Shown here piece after piece: positions 18,414 through 26,662 of a DNA stretch of 64,000 bases; positions within the stretch are counted from its first letter, which is position 1; every line of letters begins with the position of its first letter. The translations under genes were made by a program, and so were the position numbers. A model generated the notes under the pieces. It searched no databases, was not told the origin of the DNA, and worked only from the letters and a program-made list of their open reading frames with translations. This stretch comes from Mycobacterium szulgai (GTDB taxonomy: Bacteria; Actinomycetota; Actinomycetes; Mycobacteriales; Mycobacteriaceae): positions 1 through 64,000 of the forward strand of contig NZ_LQPW01000048.1 in NCBI RefSeq assembly GCF_002116635.1, given 5' to 3'.

Positions 18414-19066
18414 CGGACCTGCGCCCATGATTCGAGCGCGGCGGGTTCGCCCACCGTTGCGGGTCCGGTGGCACGTGAGCGGATGTGGTCGTCGAGGTCG
18501 GCGATCATCCGGTAGGCCTCCGGGGTTCCGGGCCGCTCGCCGTAGGTGACGTCGTTGAATGCCGTTGCCGCGCGGGCCAATTCGCCTCTCAGGTGCGGCA
18601 GCGCCTCGCCCGCGTCGGTGGCCAGCTCATTGGCGGTGCGGCCGGGAACCGGGGTTAGCACCCCGGTCTCCTCCAGCTGACGAGCGACAGCGCGCAGTCG
18701 GTGCCGAATCGCCGCGGCCCAATTCCCCTCGGCGGCATAGCTTTCCGCTGTCGCTCGATGCTGGGCAGCGGTGAGCTGGCCGGCCCCGAAAAGCTCGTAA
18801 TCACCCCCGCGGTTGGTGCGCATGGTGCGGCGGGCGATATACACGGCGACGGCCACTACGATCGCCGTCACCGTGAGCACCGCGGCGATGGTCAGCCACC
18901 CTCCGTCTACCGAGGCGGCCTTCTCCAGCAGTCGATACAGCAGCTCGTTGAACCAGTCGATGATCTCTTTGGTCAACGAGTCTTTCGGGTAGATCGGTTT
19001 GTTGAGTTCCCGCTGCGCGGCCTCGTGCGCGGCATCGCGGTCGATGTCGATGGAGGGCACCGTCAA
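18410..19066 (-). CDS. DUF4129 membrane protein (Rv3690-like)
   Basis: 218 aa. One membrane helix near residue 60 (WLTIAAVLTVTAIVVAVAVYIARR) and a C-terminal cytoplasmic DUF4129 region (WAAAIRHRLRAVARQLEETGVL, PGRTANELATDAG, FNDVTYGERPGTPEAYRMIADLDDHI). The family is found with MoxR/DUF58 clusters and is sometimes fused to transglutaminase domains. It lies 16 bp after the Rv3689-like gene and is coupled to the Rv3691-like gene by ATGA. Confidence 0.87.
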   Translation of the reverse strand: MTVPSIDIDRDAAHEAAQRELNKPIYPKDSLTKEIIDWFNELLYRLLEKAASVDGGWLTIAAVLTVTAIVVAVAVYIARRTMRTNRGGDYELFGAGQLTAAQHRATAESYAAEGNWAAAIRHRLRAVARQLEETGVLTPVPGRTANELATDAGEALPHLRGELARAATAFNDVTYGERPGTPEAYRMIADLDDHIRSRATGPATVGEPAALESWAQVR

Positions 19067-19082
19067 TCAGTCCTCAGGTCGC

Positions 19083-20249
19083 TTAGAAAGGCCGCGTGAG
19101 CCACAGGTTGTCGGTGGACTCGACGGCGGCTGGCCCGCTCAGGGCACCGGTCTGCAGGACCAGGTCGAAAGCCTCGGCACGCATGCGCCGATCGGTGTAC
19201 AGCAAGACCACAACTCCGGCGGTAAACGGAGCGGTGATGATCTGGCTGATCGCCCCGCCGATCGACGACAGCGTGGTACCGACGAGCAGCATGGTGGTCG
19301 ACCCGGCGACACCCACCAGTATCTGGCCGACGAAGCTGAACGGGGCCGAAATCGCGCCCCCGACCAGCCCCACCACCAGCCCGGTCAGCACGCGGATGCC
19401 GAACACCCGCCAGAAGCCGCCCCGCACCAGCGCGAACGACCGGATGATCGCCTCGGTCACCGGCAGCCGCTCCAGGACGATCAGCACCGGGGCAAACAAC
19501 AGCGAGGTGTACAGATAGGCCAGTAACAACCCCACCAGCAGTAGCAGCGGAAAACCGAGAAGCACTGCCGCAGCGCCGTTGGCCACGGCGGCTACGCCGA
19601 CCAAGATCACGATCACCAGCCCGATCAGCGCCACCACGCCCACACCTTCGAGCAGCGCCAGACCGAGCAAAGCCAACAGCCGTCCGCGCACCTTGGCCCA
19701 TGCCTCGCTGATGGTGATCGGCGATCCGAAGACGGCCCGCCCGACGATCACGGTGAGCATTCCGCTCAGCAGCATGCCGCCCAGCCAGCTGAGCAACAGA
19801 CCACCACCGATCGACGCCGCCCACGCGCCGATCACGCCGCCGTTGAGCTCCTGGGGATCGGCCGTCGAGAATTTGCCGTACGCGGCCAACGGGCCCAGCG
19901 TGGCGGCCAGCGTGACCAGTTGAATGATCACCACCACGATGGCGGTCAAGCCCAGCGTCGCCTTCGGGTTGGCGCGAACATAGCCGACGGCGCCGTTGAA
20001 GATGTCGCTCAAGGTCAGCGGGCGAAGGGGGATGATCCCGGGTTTGGCGGCGCCCGGGGCAAGCGGGGGTCCGTAACCGGGCGGGGCGCCGTAACCGGGC
20101 GGCGGAACGTAAGGTCCGTACCCAGGTGGCGGGCCGTAAGGGCCATAACCCGGTGGTGTGCCGTACCCCAACGGCGGGTAACCGACCGGGGGATACCCAG
20201 CCGGCCCGGGCGGTGGCTCTACCGGATAACCAGGCGGCAGCGTGCTCAC
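19083..20249 (-). CDS. Pro/Tyr/Gly-rich polytopic membrane protein (Rv3689-like)
   Basis: 388 aa from a GTG start. Residues 1-70 repeat GYPP/GYGxPPGYG units, a low-complexity cytoplasmic tail. The rest holds about six hydrophobic segments (for example LTAIVVVIIQLVTLAATLG, LLGLALLEGVGVVALIGLVIVILVG, LLLAYLYTSLLFAPVLIVLERLP). The pattern LERLPVTEAIIRSFALVRGGFWRVFGI resembles glycerophosphoryl-diester phosphodiesterase membrane-domain proteins, but no catalytic domain is present. First gene of the moxR2 operon; divergent from the YqeY gene (89 bp between starts). Confidence 0.87.
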   Translation of the reverse strand: MSTLPPGYPVEPPPGPAGYPPVGYPPLGYGTPPGYGPYGPPPGYGPYVPPPGYGAPPGYGPPLAPGAAKPGIIPLRPLTLSDIFNGAVGYVRANPKATLGLTAIVVVIIQLVTLAATLGPLAAYGKFSTADPQELNGGVIGAWAASIGGGLLLSWLGGMLLSGMLTVIVGRAVFGSPITISEAWAKVRGRLLALLGLALLEGVGVVALIGLVIVILVGVAAVANGAAAVLLGFPLLLLVGLLLAYLYTSLLFAPVLIVLERLPVTEAIIRSFALVRGGFWRVFGIRVLTGLVVGLVGGAISAPFSFVGQILVGVAGSTTMLLVGTTLSSIGGAISQIITAPFTAGVVVLLYTDRRMRAEAFDLVLQTGALSGPAAVESTDNLWLTRPF

Positions 20250-20338
20250 CAGGTGTGGCGGCTGTCGTCATTCGTCATGGCGTCCATCCTGTCGGCGGTT
20301 GGGCAATTTCACAACGTAAGGCGCGTAGGGTCCGTGCA

Positions 20339-20803
20339 ATGGCGGAACTCAAATCCCGGCTCCGGTCGGACCTGACCGAGGCGATGAAGGCGCAGGACAA
20401 ATTGCGCACTGCGACGTTACGCATGCTGCTGGCCGCGATCCAGACCGAGGAGGTATCCGGAAAGCAGGCCAAGGAACTCACCGACGAAGAGGTGCTCAAG
20501 GTACTGGCCAGGGAATCGCGCAAACGCGCCGAGGCCGCCGAGATCTACACCCAGAATGGCCGCGGCGAACTTGCTGCCACCGAGCACGCCGAGGCGCGGA
20601 TCATCGACGAGTATCTGCCGACACCGCTCACCGATGCCGAGGTCGCCGACGTCGTGGACACCGCCATCGCCCAGGTGGCCGAGCAAATCGGGGAGCGCCC
20701 CGGCATGAAACAGATGGGACAGGTCATGAGGGCGGCCACCGTGATCGCCGAGGGCAAGGCGGACGGGGCGCGGTTGTCCGCCGCGGTCAAAGACCGGCTT
20801 TAA
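20339..20803 (+). CDS. GatB/YqeY domain protein (Rv3688c-like)
   Basis: 154 aa from ATG at 20339. The complete YqeY fold is visible from sequence: MAELKSRLRSDLTEAMKAQDKLRTATLRMLLAAI at the N-terminus, YLPTPLTDAEVADVV in the middle and the C-terminal GERPGMKQMGQVMRAATVIAEGKADGARLS segment. The family resembles the C-terminal tRNA-binding part of the GatB amidotransferase subunit; its cellular role is uncertain. In M. tuberculosis this gene is next to rsfB; here about 10 kb of other genes separate them. Confidence 0.93.
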   Translation: MAELKSRLRSDLTEAMKAQDKLRTATLRMLLAAIQTEEVSGKQAKELTDEEVLKVLARESRKRAEAAEIYTQNGRGELAATEHAEARIIDEYLPTPLTDAEVADVVDTAIAQVAEQIGERPGMKQMGQVMRAATVIAEGKADGARLSAAVKDRL

Positions 20804-20832
20804 CCTCGCCGTACCTGGGTACCCGGGTTGGT

Positions 20833-21819
20833 ATGACCCGGTTCGGCTACACCCTGATGACGGAGCAGAGCGGTCCGAAAGACCTTGTGCGTGACGCACT
20901 TTCGGCCGAAGAGCACGGCTTTGACTTCGAGGTCTGCAGCGATCATTTCTCGCCCTGGCTGAGTTCGCAGGGGCACGCCCCGAACGCGTGGGCGGTGTTG
21001 GGTGCGGTGGCGCATGCGACCGAAAAGGTGGACCTCTACACCTACGTGACCTGCCCGACGATGCGCTATCACCCTGCCATCGTCGCGCAGCAGGCGGCGA
21101 CCGTGCAGATCCTGGCCGACGGGCGGTTCACCCTCGGTCTGGGCAGCGGCGAGAACCTCAACGAGCATGTGGTCTGCAAAGCTTGGCCGGTCATCGAACG
21201 CAGGCAGGACATGCTGCGCGAAGCCATCAAGATCATCCGGGAACTGTTCGGTGGCCGGCTGGTGAGCTGGCGCGGCGACTATTTCCAGGTGGATTCGGCG
21301 CGGCTGTGGGACATCCCGGAGATTCCAGTCGGCATCGCGGTAGCGATGAGCGGGAGCAATGGGATCGAAAAGTTCGGCAAACTCGCCGATCACCTGGTCG
21401 CCGTGCAGCCCGATGGCGAGTTGGTCGACGGGTGGCATGCGGCGCGGCAAGCCTCCGGCATGGCCGGCGGGGGACGGGTCGTCGGGCAGATACCGGTGTG
21501 CTGGGATCCCGACCGCGACACTGCGATCGAGCGGGCGCACGATCAGTTCCGCTGGTTCGGCGGCGGCTGGGCGGTCAATGCGGACTTGCCGACGCCGGCG
21601 GGCTTTGCCGGCGCCACGCAGTTCGTGCGTCCCGAAGACGTCGCGGAAAGCATCCCCTGCGGACCGGACCTGGACGCGATCGTGGAAGCCGTACGGCCTT
21701 ACTGGGAAAGCGGATTCACCGATATCGCCCTAGTCCAAATCGGCGGTCAGGCCCAGGATCTGTTCCTTAAGGAGGCGGCCGAACCCTTGCTGCAAGCATT
21801 GCGTTCGGCGGCTAACTGA
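20833..21819 (+). CDS. LLM-class (probably F420-dependent) oxidoreductase
   Basis: 328 aa luciferase-like TIM-barrel enzyme. MTRFGYTLMTEQSGPKDLVRDALSAEEHGFDF, the SDHFSPW motif, TCPTMRYHPAIVAQQAATVQILADGRFTLGLGSGENLNEHV and AMSGSNGIEKFGKLADHLVAVQPD match the group of F420-dependent glucose-6-phosphate-dehydrogenase-related proteins (TIGR03557 type) common in mycobacteria. The substrate is unknown. It begins 29 bp after the YqeY gene. A GCTTT-N15-GGGTAC motif just upstream (20799-20822) could be its own SigF-like promoter, which would leave a very short leader. Confidence 0.87.
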   Translation: MTRFGYTLMTEQSGPKDLVRDALSAEEHGFDFEVCSDHFSPWLSSQGHAPNAWAVLGAVAHATEKVDLYTYVTCPTMRYHPAIVAQQAATVQILADGRFTLGLGSGENLNEHVVCKAWPVIERRQDMLREAIKIIRELFGGRLVSWRGDYFQVDSARLWDIPEIPVGIAVAMSGSNGIEKFGKLADHLVAVQPDGELVDGWHAARQASGMAGGGRVVGQIPVCWDPDRDTAIERAHDQFRWFGGGWAVNADLPTPAGFAGATQFVRPEDVAESIPCGPDLDAIVEAVRPYWESGFTDIALVQIGGQAQDLFLKEAAEPLLQALRSAAN

Positions 21820-21822
21820 CAC

Positions 21823-21847
21823 GTTTGGCTGGCCGTCGCACGGGTAT
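21823..21847 (+). promoter_or_regulatory. SigF-like promoter upstream of the SRPBCC operon
   Basis: GTTT at 21823-21826 and GGGTAT at 21842-21847 with a 15-nt spacer match the mycobacterial SigF consensus (GGTTT, 15-17 nt, GGGTAT) well. It lies just after the LLM gene stop and about 105 bp before the next start. No transcription data are available. Confidence 0.6.
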
Positions 21848-21951
21848 TGAACCGATTAACGCGGTGGGTCGGACCCGCTGGTAATCGGCTACCAAAGCAG
21901 GCCGCCGGAATTGCCGCCCGCGTATATCCGGCGGTGTAAAGGAGTTTGGCT

Positions 21952-22893
21952 ATGAACGAGGCTGCAGAAAGCAGAACCGGGACTCTGGTGAAAGGACTCG
22001 GGGTTGCCAGCCTGGGCCTGGGCCTGACCGAAGTGCTGGCTCCGGCAAAAGTCGCGGCGTTGTCGGGCGTTGACCAGACGCGCCGGTCGCGCGCAGTCAT
22101 CCGGGCATTGGGTGTGCGCGAGTGTGGCCACGCGGCAGCGTTATTGCTCGGCTCGGAGAAGTTGGTGTGGACCAGAGTCGCCGGTGACGTGCTGGATATC
22201 GCAGTGCTGGCCGCAGGCGTAGCCCGGCGCCGGCCCGGGCAGCGTAGGCGCGGCATCATCTCCGCGATCGCGCTGACCGGGATTGGTGCGGCCGATCTAT
22301 ACGCTGCGCTGCGCACCACGGGCAACCAGGCAAAGGCGCGCCATGCGAACAACCGGCGGCATCAAGCGCTGCGGGCGGCGATCACCGTACAGCGTTCGCC
22401 CGAGGACGTTTACAGCTTCTGGCGCAATGTAGAGAACCTGCCCAGCTTCATGTACCACCTCAAGTCGGTGACCGCCGATGGCGACGGCCGGTCCCACTGG
22501 GTGGCGAACGCGCCGGTGGGGCAGCCCGTGCAATGGGACGCCCAGATCACCGAAGACCAGCCGGGTAAGCGGATCGCGTGGCAATCGCTGCCCGGCTCAG
22601 GAATTGAGAACGGCGGATCGGTCGACTTCGCCCCCGACAATTCCGGCAAGGGCACCGAGGTTCGGGTCACGATCGGCTACCAGTTGCCCGGCGGTGCGCT
22701 GGGCAAAGTGGCGTCCACGCTGCTGGGTGAGTCGCCCGAGCAACAAGTCAACGACGACCTGCGGCGGTTCAAGCAGATTCTGGAAACGGGCCAGGTGCTG
22801 CGGTCCGACGGATCGCCGGAAGGCACCACCTCATTAAGCCAGATGCACCAGCAGACAGCGCAACCCGCAAACCCGAAGGGAGTGAGCGCATGA
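21952..22893 (+). CDS. SRPBCC (cyclase/dehydrase-like) membrane-associated stress protein
   Basis: 313 aa from ATG at 21952, preceded by AAAGGAG. The N-terminal half has weakly hydrophobic helices ([50 protein letters not shown]), perhaps a DUF4267-like membrane module. From residue about 140 a START-like polyketide cyclase/dehydrase domain follows: [31 protein letters not shown], then [20 protein letters not shown] and [18 protein letters not shown]. Such proteins occur in actinobacterial general-stress gene sets. Its stop overlaps the ATG of the alcohol dehydrogenase gene (ATGA), so this is the first gene of an operon. Confidence 0.85.
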   Translation: MNEAAESRTGTLVKGLGVASLGLGLTEVLAPAKVAALSGVDQTRRSRAVIRALGVRECGHAAALLLGSEKLVWTRVAGDVLDIAVLAAGVARRRPGQRRRGIISAIALTGIGAADLYAALRTTGNQAKARHANNRRHQALRAAITVQRSPEDVYSFWRNVENLPSFMYHLKSVTADGDGRSHWVANAPVGQPVQWDAQITEDQPGKRIAWQSLPGSGIENGGSVDFAPDNSGKGTEVRVTIGYQLPGGALGKVASTLLGESPEQQVNDDLRRFKQILETGQVLRSDGSPEGTTSLSQMHQQTAQPANPKGVSA

Positions 22894-24059
22894 AGGCCAC
22901 CGTGTGGGCGGGACGCAACAGCGTTGAGGTGCAAACGGTTCCAGACCCAACCATCCTCAACGATCGCGACGCAATCGTCCGCATCACCTCGACGGCGATC
23001 TGTGGTTCGGATCTGCATCTCTACGACGGCTACATCCCCACCGTGAAGCACGGCGATGTCCTCGGCCACGAGTTCATGGGCGAAGTCGTCGAAGTCGGCA
23101 GGGGGGTAGGCAATTTGGCGGTCGGTGACCGGGTCGTGGTGCCGTTCCCGATCGCCTGTGGCGCCTGCTCAGCCTGTGAACGACAGCTATATTCGCTGTG
23201 CGAGAACTCCAATCCCAACGCCGGCATGGCCGAGAAACTCATGGGCCATTCCCCGGCGGGGTTGTTCGGCTATTCGCACATGCTCGGCGGTTTCGCTGGG
23301 GGACAGGCCGAATACGCGCGCGTCCCGTTCGCCGACGTAGGTCCGCTCAAGATCGAAGACGACCTGACCGACGATCAGGCACTGTTCTTGTCCGACATCC
23401 TGCCGACCGGCTACATGGGCGCCGAGATGTGTGACATCAAATCCGGTGACATCGTGGCGGTATGGGGAGCCGGGCCGGTGGGCCTGTTCGCGATAATGAG
23501 CGCCTACCTGCTCGGGGCAGCCAAAGTCATTGCCATCGACCAGGTTCCGTATCGGCTGGAGTTGGCCCGAAACATCGGCGCGACGACGATCAATTTCGCC
23601 GACACGTCGGTGCTCGGCGAGCTGCGGGATATGACGGCCGGGCGCGGGCCGGATCACTGTATCGACGCGGTGGGTATGGAGGCCCGCAACGGCACCACGG
23701 TGGTCGATGCCTACGACCGGGTCAAACAAGCCGTGCGATTGGAAACCGAACGGCCCCATGCACTTCGGGAAGCCTTGATGAGCTGCCGCAACGGCGGCAC
23801 TGTTTCCATCGTCGGAGTCTACGGCGGCATGATGGACAAATTTCCGATCGGCGCGCTGATGAACCGCTCCCTGACCATCAAAGCCGGCCAGTGCCACGTG
23901 CAGCGTTACATGCGTCCCCTGCTGGACCGGATCCGCAAGGGCGAGATCGACCCGACGGTGATCATCAGCCACCACTTGCAGCTCGACCAGGCGCCGCACG
24001 GATACGAGATCTTCAAACACAAGCAGGACAGCTGCACTAAAGTCGTTCTCAATCCGTAG
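22890..24059 (+). CDS. zinc-dependent alcohol dehydrogenase (threonine/formaldehyde dehydrogenase-like MDR)
   Basis: 389 aa medium-chain dehydrogenase. Catalytic zinc ligands CGSD (near residue 38) and GHEF (near 60) and the four-Cys structural zinc loop [15 protein letters not shown] are present, with the nucleotide-binding GAGPVG near residue 196. The long insert around [16 protein letters not shown] and the length favour the glutathione-independent formaldehyde or threonine dehydrogenase-like subgroup; the substrate is not known. Second gene of the SRPBCC operon; the PfpI-like gene follows after 12 bp. Confidence 0.88.
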   Translation: MKATVWAGRNSVEVQTVPDPTILNDRDAIVRITSTAICGSDLHLYDGYIPTVKHGDVLGHEFMGEVVEVGRGVGNLAVGDRVVVPFPIACGACSACERQLYSLCENSNPNAGMAEKLMGHSPAGLFGYSHMLGGFAGGQAEYARVPFADVGPLKIEDDLTDDQALFLSDILPTGYMGAEMCDIKSGDIVAVWGAGPVGLFAIMSAYLLGAAKVIAIDQVPYRLELARNIGATTINFADTSVLGELRDMTAGRGPDHCIDAVGMEARNGTTVVDAYDRVKQAVRLETERPHALREALMSCRNGGTVSIVGVYGGMMDKFPIGALMNRSLTIKAGQCHVQRYMRPLLDRIRKGEIDPTVIISHHLQLDQAPHGYEIFKHKQDSCTKVVLNP

Positions 24060-24071
24060 AGGAGCACAACG

Positions 24072-24623
24072 ATGAGTGAATTGCAAGGCAGAAAGATTGC
24101 AATCCTGGCTGCCGACGGTGTGGAGAAGGTCGAACTGGAGCAGCCGCGCGAGGCGCTGAGCCGCGCGGGCGCCCAAGTCGAGGTGCTGTCCCTGGAAGCG
24201 GGCGAAATCCAGGCGCGCAATCACGATCTCGAGCCGGCCGGGACATTTGCCGTCGATCGCAAGGTATCTGAGGCCACGGTCGACGAGTTCGACGGTCTGC
24301 TGCTCCCGGGGGGCACCGTGAACCCGGACAAGTTGCGTAAAGACAAGTCAGCGGTGTCGTTCGTACGTGATTTCGTCGACTCCAACAAGCCGGTTGCCGC
24401 GATCTGTCACGGCCCGTGGACGCTGGTGGAGGCCGGTGTGGTTGCCGGGCGAAAGATGACCTGCTATCCAAGCATTCGCACCGACCTGCGCAACGCGGGT
24501 GCCCACGTGCTGGACGAGGAAGTCGTGGTCGACGGCAATCTGATCACCAGCCGTTCGCCGGCCGATCTTCCGGCCTTCTGTCAGGAGATCATCCATCAAT
24601 ACGCTCGTACCACTAGTGGCTAG
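24072..24623 (+). CDS. PfpI/DJ-1 family protein (glyoxalase III, deglycase or protease-like)
   Basis: 183 aa, ATG after GAGGAG. The nucleophile elbow AICHGPW (Cys near residue 116) and the catalytic-region GLLLPGGTVNPDKLR and ITSRSPADLPAFCQEII match the PfpI group. Members have been described as protease-chaperones or methylglyoxal-handling enzymes; which applies here is open. It follows the alcohol dehydrogenase by 12 bp, so a shared aldehyde-detoxifying role is plausible. Confidence 0.88.
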   Translation: MSELQGRKIAILAADGVEKVELEQPREALSRAGAQVEVLSLEAGEIQARNHDLEPAGTFAVDRKVSEATVDEFDGLLLPGGTVNPDKLRKDKSAVSFVRDFVDSNKPVAAICHGPWTLVEAGVVAGRKMTCYPSIRTDLRNAGAHVLDEEVVVDGNLITSRSPADLPAFCQEIIHQYARTTSG

Positions 24624-24726
24624 CAGCGACATCATTCACACGCTGGATTCGGTTTCAACCCATCGGTTTGCGGGCATTAGACAGGCCAAGCCGTGACCGC
24701 CACGGCGGAATGGCGAAAGGCCCGCG

Positions 24727-25416
24727 TTGACTTCGACGTATCCAATCACGGACGCCACCTGGTCGCGGGACCAGCAAGACAAGGTGTATTTGCCGCAAGA
24801 GGATTCACGCCTGCTCGTTGACACGATGGAACGCACCGCCGTCATCACCGGCAGGCGAGTGCTCGACCTGTGCACGGGAAGCGGCTTCGTCGCGATCGCG
24901 GCCGCCGAACTCGGGTGCGCCAGTGTCACCGCGTTCGACATCTGTCCGCACGCGGTGCGGAGCTCCCGCAGCAACGCTGCCGTCGCCGGTGTCGATGTCG
25001 ATGTCCGTCGGGGATCTTGGATTGCCGCACTGAATTGCGCCCCGTTCGACGTGGTGGTGTCCAACCCGCCTTACGTGCCCACGCCGCCCGACGAACATCT
25101 CGAAACACCAGGCCCCTCGTGGGCCTGGAACGCCGGGACGGACGGGCGGATGATCCTGGATCCGCTGTGTGAGTCGGCATCGAAACTGTTGCGGGACAAC
25201 GGAACCATGCTGTTGGTCCAGTCCGCGTTCGCCGGTGTGCAGCGGTCGCTGGACGCCCTGCGGGGCGGTGGCATGGACGCCGAGGTGATTGCGACCCAGT
25301 GGATACCCTTTGGCCCGGTGCTGTCAGCGCGCGCAGAATGGCTGGAAGAAACCGGCCGACTGGCTCGCGGCTGTCGCGAGGAGGAACTTGTGGTGATACG
25401 CGCGGACAAACCATGA
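24727..25416 (+). CDS. HemK2-like class I methyltransferase
   Basis: 229 aa, probably from TTG at 24727 (GAAAGG upstream; no ATG early enough). Motif I DLCTGSGFVAIAAAELG and the NPPY motif (VVSNPPYVPTP) that binds a planar amide or amino group mark it as a HemK/PrmC-type N-methyltransferase, closest in layout to the short HemK2 type. The target could be a protein glutamine or small molecule. Its last bases overlap the CDGSH gene start by 4 bp (ATGA). Confidence 0.85.
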   Translation: MTSTYPITDATWSRDQQDKVYLPQEDSRLLVDTMERTAVITGRRVLDLCTGSGFVAIAAAELGCASVTAFDICPHAVRSSRSNAAVAGVDVDVRRGSWIAALNCAPFDVVVSNPPYVPTPPDEHLETPGPSWAWNAGTDGRMILDPLCESASKLLRDNGTMLLVQSAFAGVQRSLDALRGGGMDAEVIATQWIPFGPVLSARAEWLEETGRLARGCREEELVVIRADKP

Positions 25417-25619
25417 CCACTACCCGGGTTCAGGTGGTTCCCAACGGCCCGATCCTGGTTTCCGGACCGGTGCAAATCGAGATGCCCGACGGCAAAGTCA
25501 TTGAGTCCGACCGGTTCATGGTCGCAATCTGCACCTGCCGTCGCAGCAAAGAATACCCGCTGTGCGACACCAGCCATCGCCGTTGCCGGCCGACCTCGAA
25601 CAAGTCCCGAAAAGGCTAA
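25413..25619 (+). CDS. CDGSH-type [2Fe-2S] protein
   Basis: 68 aa. The ligand motif CTCRRSKEYPLCDTSH fits the three-Cys one-His CDGSH signature, with Thr in place of the usual Gly. ATG at 25413 is coupled to the methyltransferase by ATGA overlap. Such proteins bind a redox-active, acid-labile 2Fe-2S cluster. The stop overlaps that of the convergent haem-oxygenase-like gene by 4 bp. In actinobacteria this small protein is often next to that haem-oxygenase-like family, which suggests a shared pathway. Confidence 0.88.
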   Translation: MTTTRVQVVPNGPILVSGPVQIEMPDGKVIESDRFMVAICTCRRSKEYPLCDTSHRRCRPTSNKSRKG

Positions 25620-26635
25620 AGCGCGGACTCCCGTAACGACGAACGCCCCGCCTGCCACGACCGAATCATGTGGTCTCCCAGGCGGTTTTCCACGACGGCG
25701 TGGGCGCGCATACCGAACACCACGTCGGGTTCGAGCTGTGGTTCTCGGGCCACCAGATCGCCCACCACGTTGCGGCGCACCACTTGTTCGTGCACCGCGT
25801 CGGCCTCGACGTGCTCGCTGTAGAACGTGACGCAGTCCTGTGGTGCGTTCAGCCGGCGCAGGGCATCGACCATGCGCCGTGATCCAGGGGGCGAGGTGAT
25901 TTCGGTGGCCGCGAAGTGTCCGATTGCGGCGCCGCGCAAATTACGGTGCAGGCCGAACATCGACATGATGTTCACCACTGCCAGCGATTCGGCGGGCACG
26001 ATGTCCAGATACGCCAGATAGTTCGAATCCAGGCCTGCGGCGTCCAGCAGATTGGCGAAAAGCTGCTGGTGTATCCGGGAACCGTGGCCGGCGCCGTATT
26101 CGTCGAACTCAACCGCGACGAACGCGGCTTTTGCGCCCCCGATCAGGCGTGGAATCGCCCACGCATGCGGATCGCCCTCCTTGAGGTGATACAGCGATCG
26201 GTGCACCAGGTATTCGCGCATCTGTTCCCACGTGCCGGTATCGCGCAAGTGGTAGGACGGGCCGGTCCCATCGGCGGGCTCGATTGAGAGCGTTGCCATT
26301 TCGGCTTCCGCCGTATGGTGGGCTTCGACGGGTCCGACATCGCGGTGTACGGCGGCCAGGAAGGCCCGCTCGAGTTCGGCGCGCAACTGCAGCAGCGCGG
26401 GATTCCACTCCCAGGTCGGATCCACCCCGGAAAACCCGCGATAGTGCAGCTCGTAGCACATGTATAGGGCCAGCTGCAGATCAAGGCCATAGGGATCGAC
26501 GTCGCGTACCGGAGCGGCGATGCGGGCGAACTGGTCATGCGGGGCGGGCCCGTTCAGCGCGTGGCGGACGGCGATCGACAGCGGCCCGTATCCCTCCGGC
26601 AGGGCAGGCTCTATTGAGATCGATGCGCGAGTCAC
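25616..26635 (-). CDS. iron-containing redox enzyme, haem-oxygenase-like fold
   Basis: 339 aa from GTG at 26635. It is a helical protein with acidic/His positions typical of haem-oxygenase-like di-iron oxidases: EAHHTAEAEM, EFDEYGAGHGSRIHQQLF (E and H ligands) and YSEHVEADAVHEQVVRR. Family members include Haem_oxygenas_2-type iron oxidases of unknown substrate. It is 27 bp downstream of the stressosome phosphatase gene on the same strand, so it may be the last gene of that operon. Confidence 0.8.
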   Translation of the reverse strand: MTRASISIEPALPEGYGPLSIAVRHALNGPAPHDQFARIAAPVRDVDPYGLDLQLALYMCYELHYRGFSGVDPTWEWNPALLQLRAELERAFLAAVHRDVGPVEAHHTAEAEMATLSIEPADGTGPSYHLRDTGTWEQMREYLVHRSLYHLKEGDPHAWAIPRLIGGAKAAFVAVEFDEYGAGHGSRIHQQLFANLLDAAGLDSNYLAYLDIVPAESLAVVNIMSMFGLHRNLRGAAIGHFAATEITSPPGSRRMVDALRRLNAPQDCVTFYSEHVEADAVHEQVVRRNVVGDLVAREPQLEPDVVFGMRAHAVVENRLGDHMIRSWQAGRSSLRESAL

Positions 26636-26662
26636 GTCCGTGTGTACCCCTCCTGCACCCGA

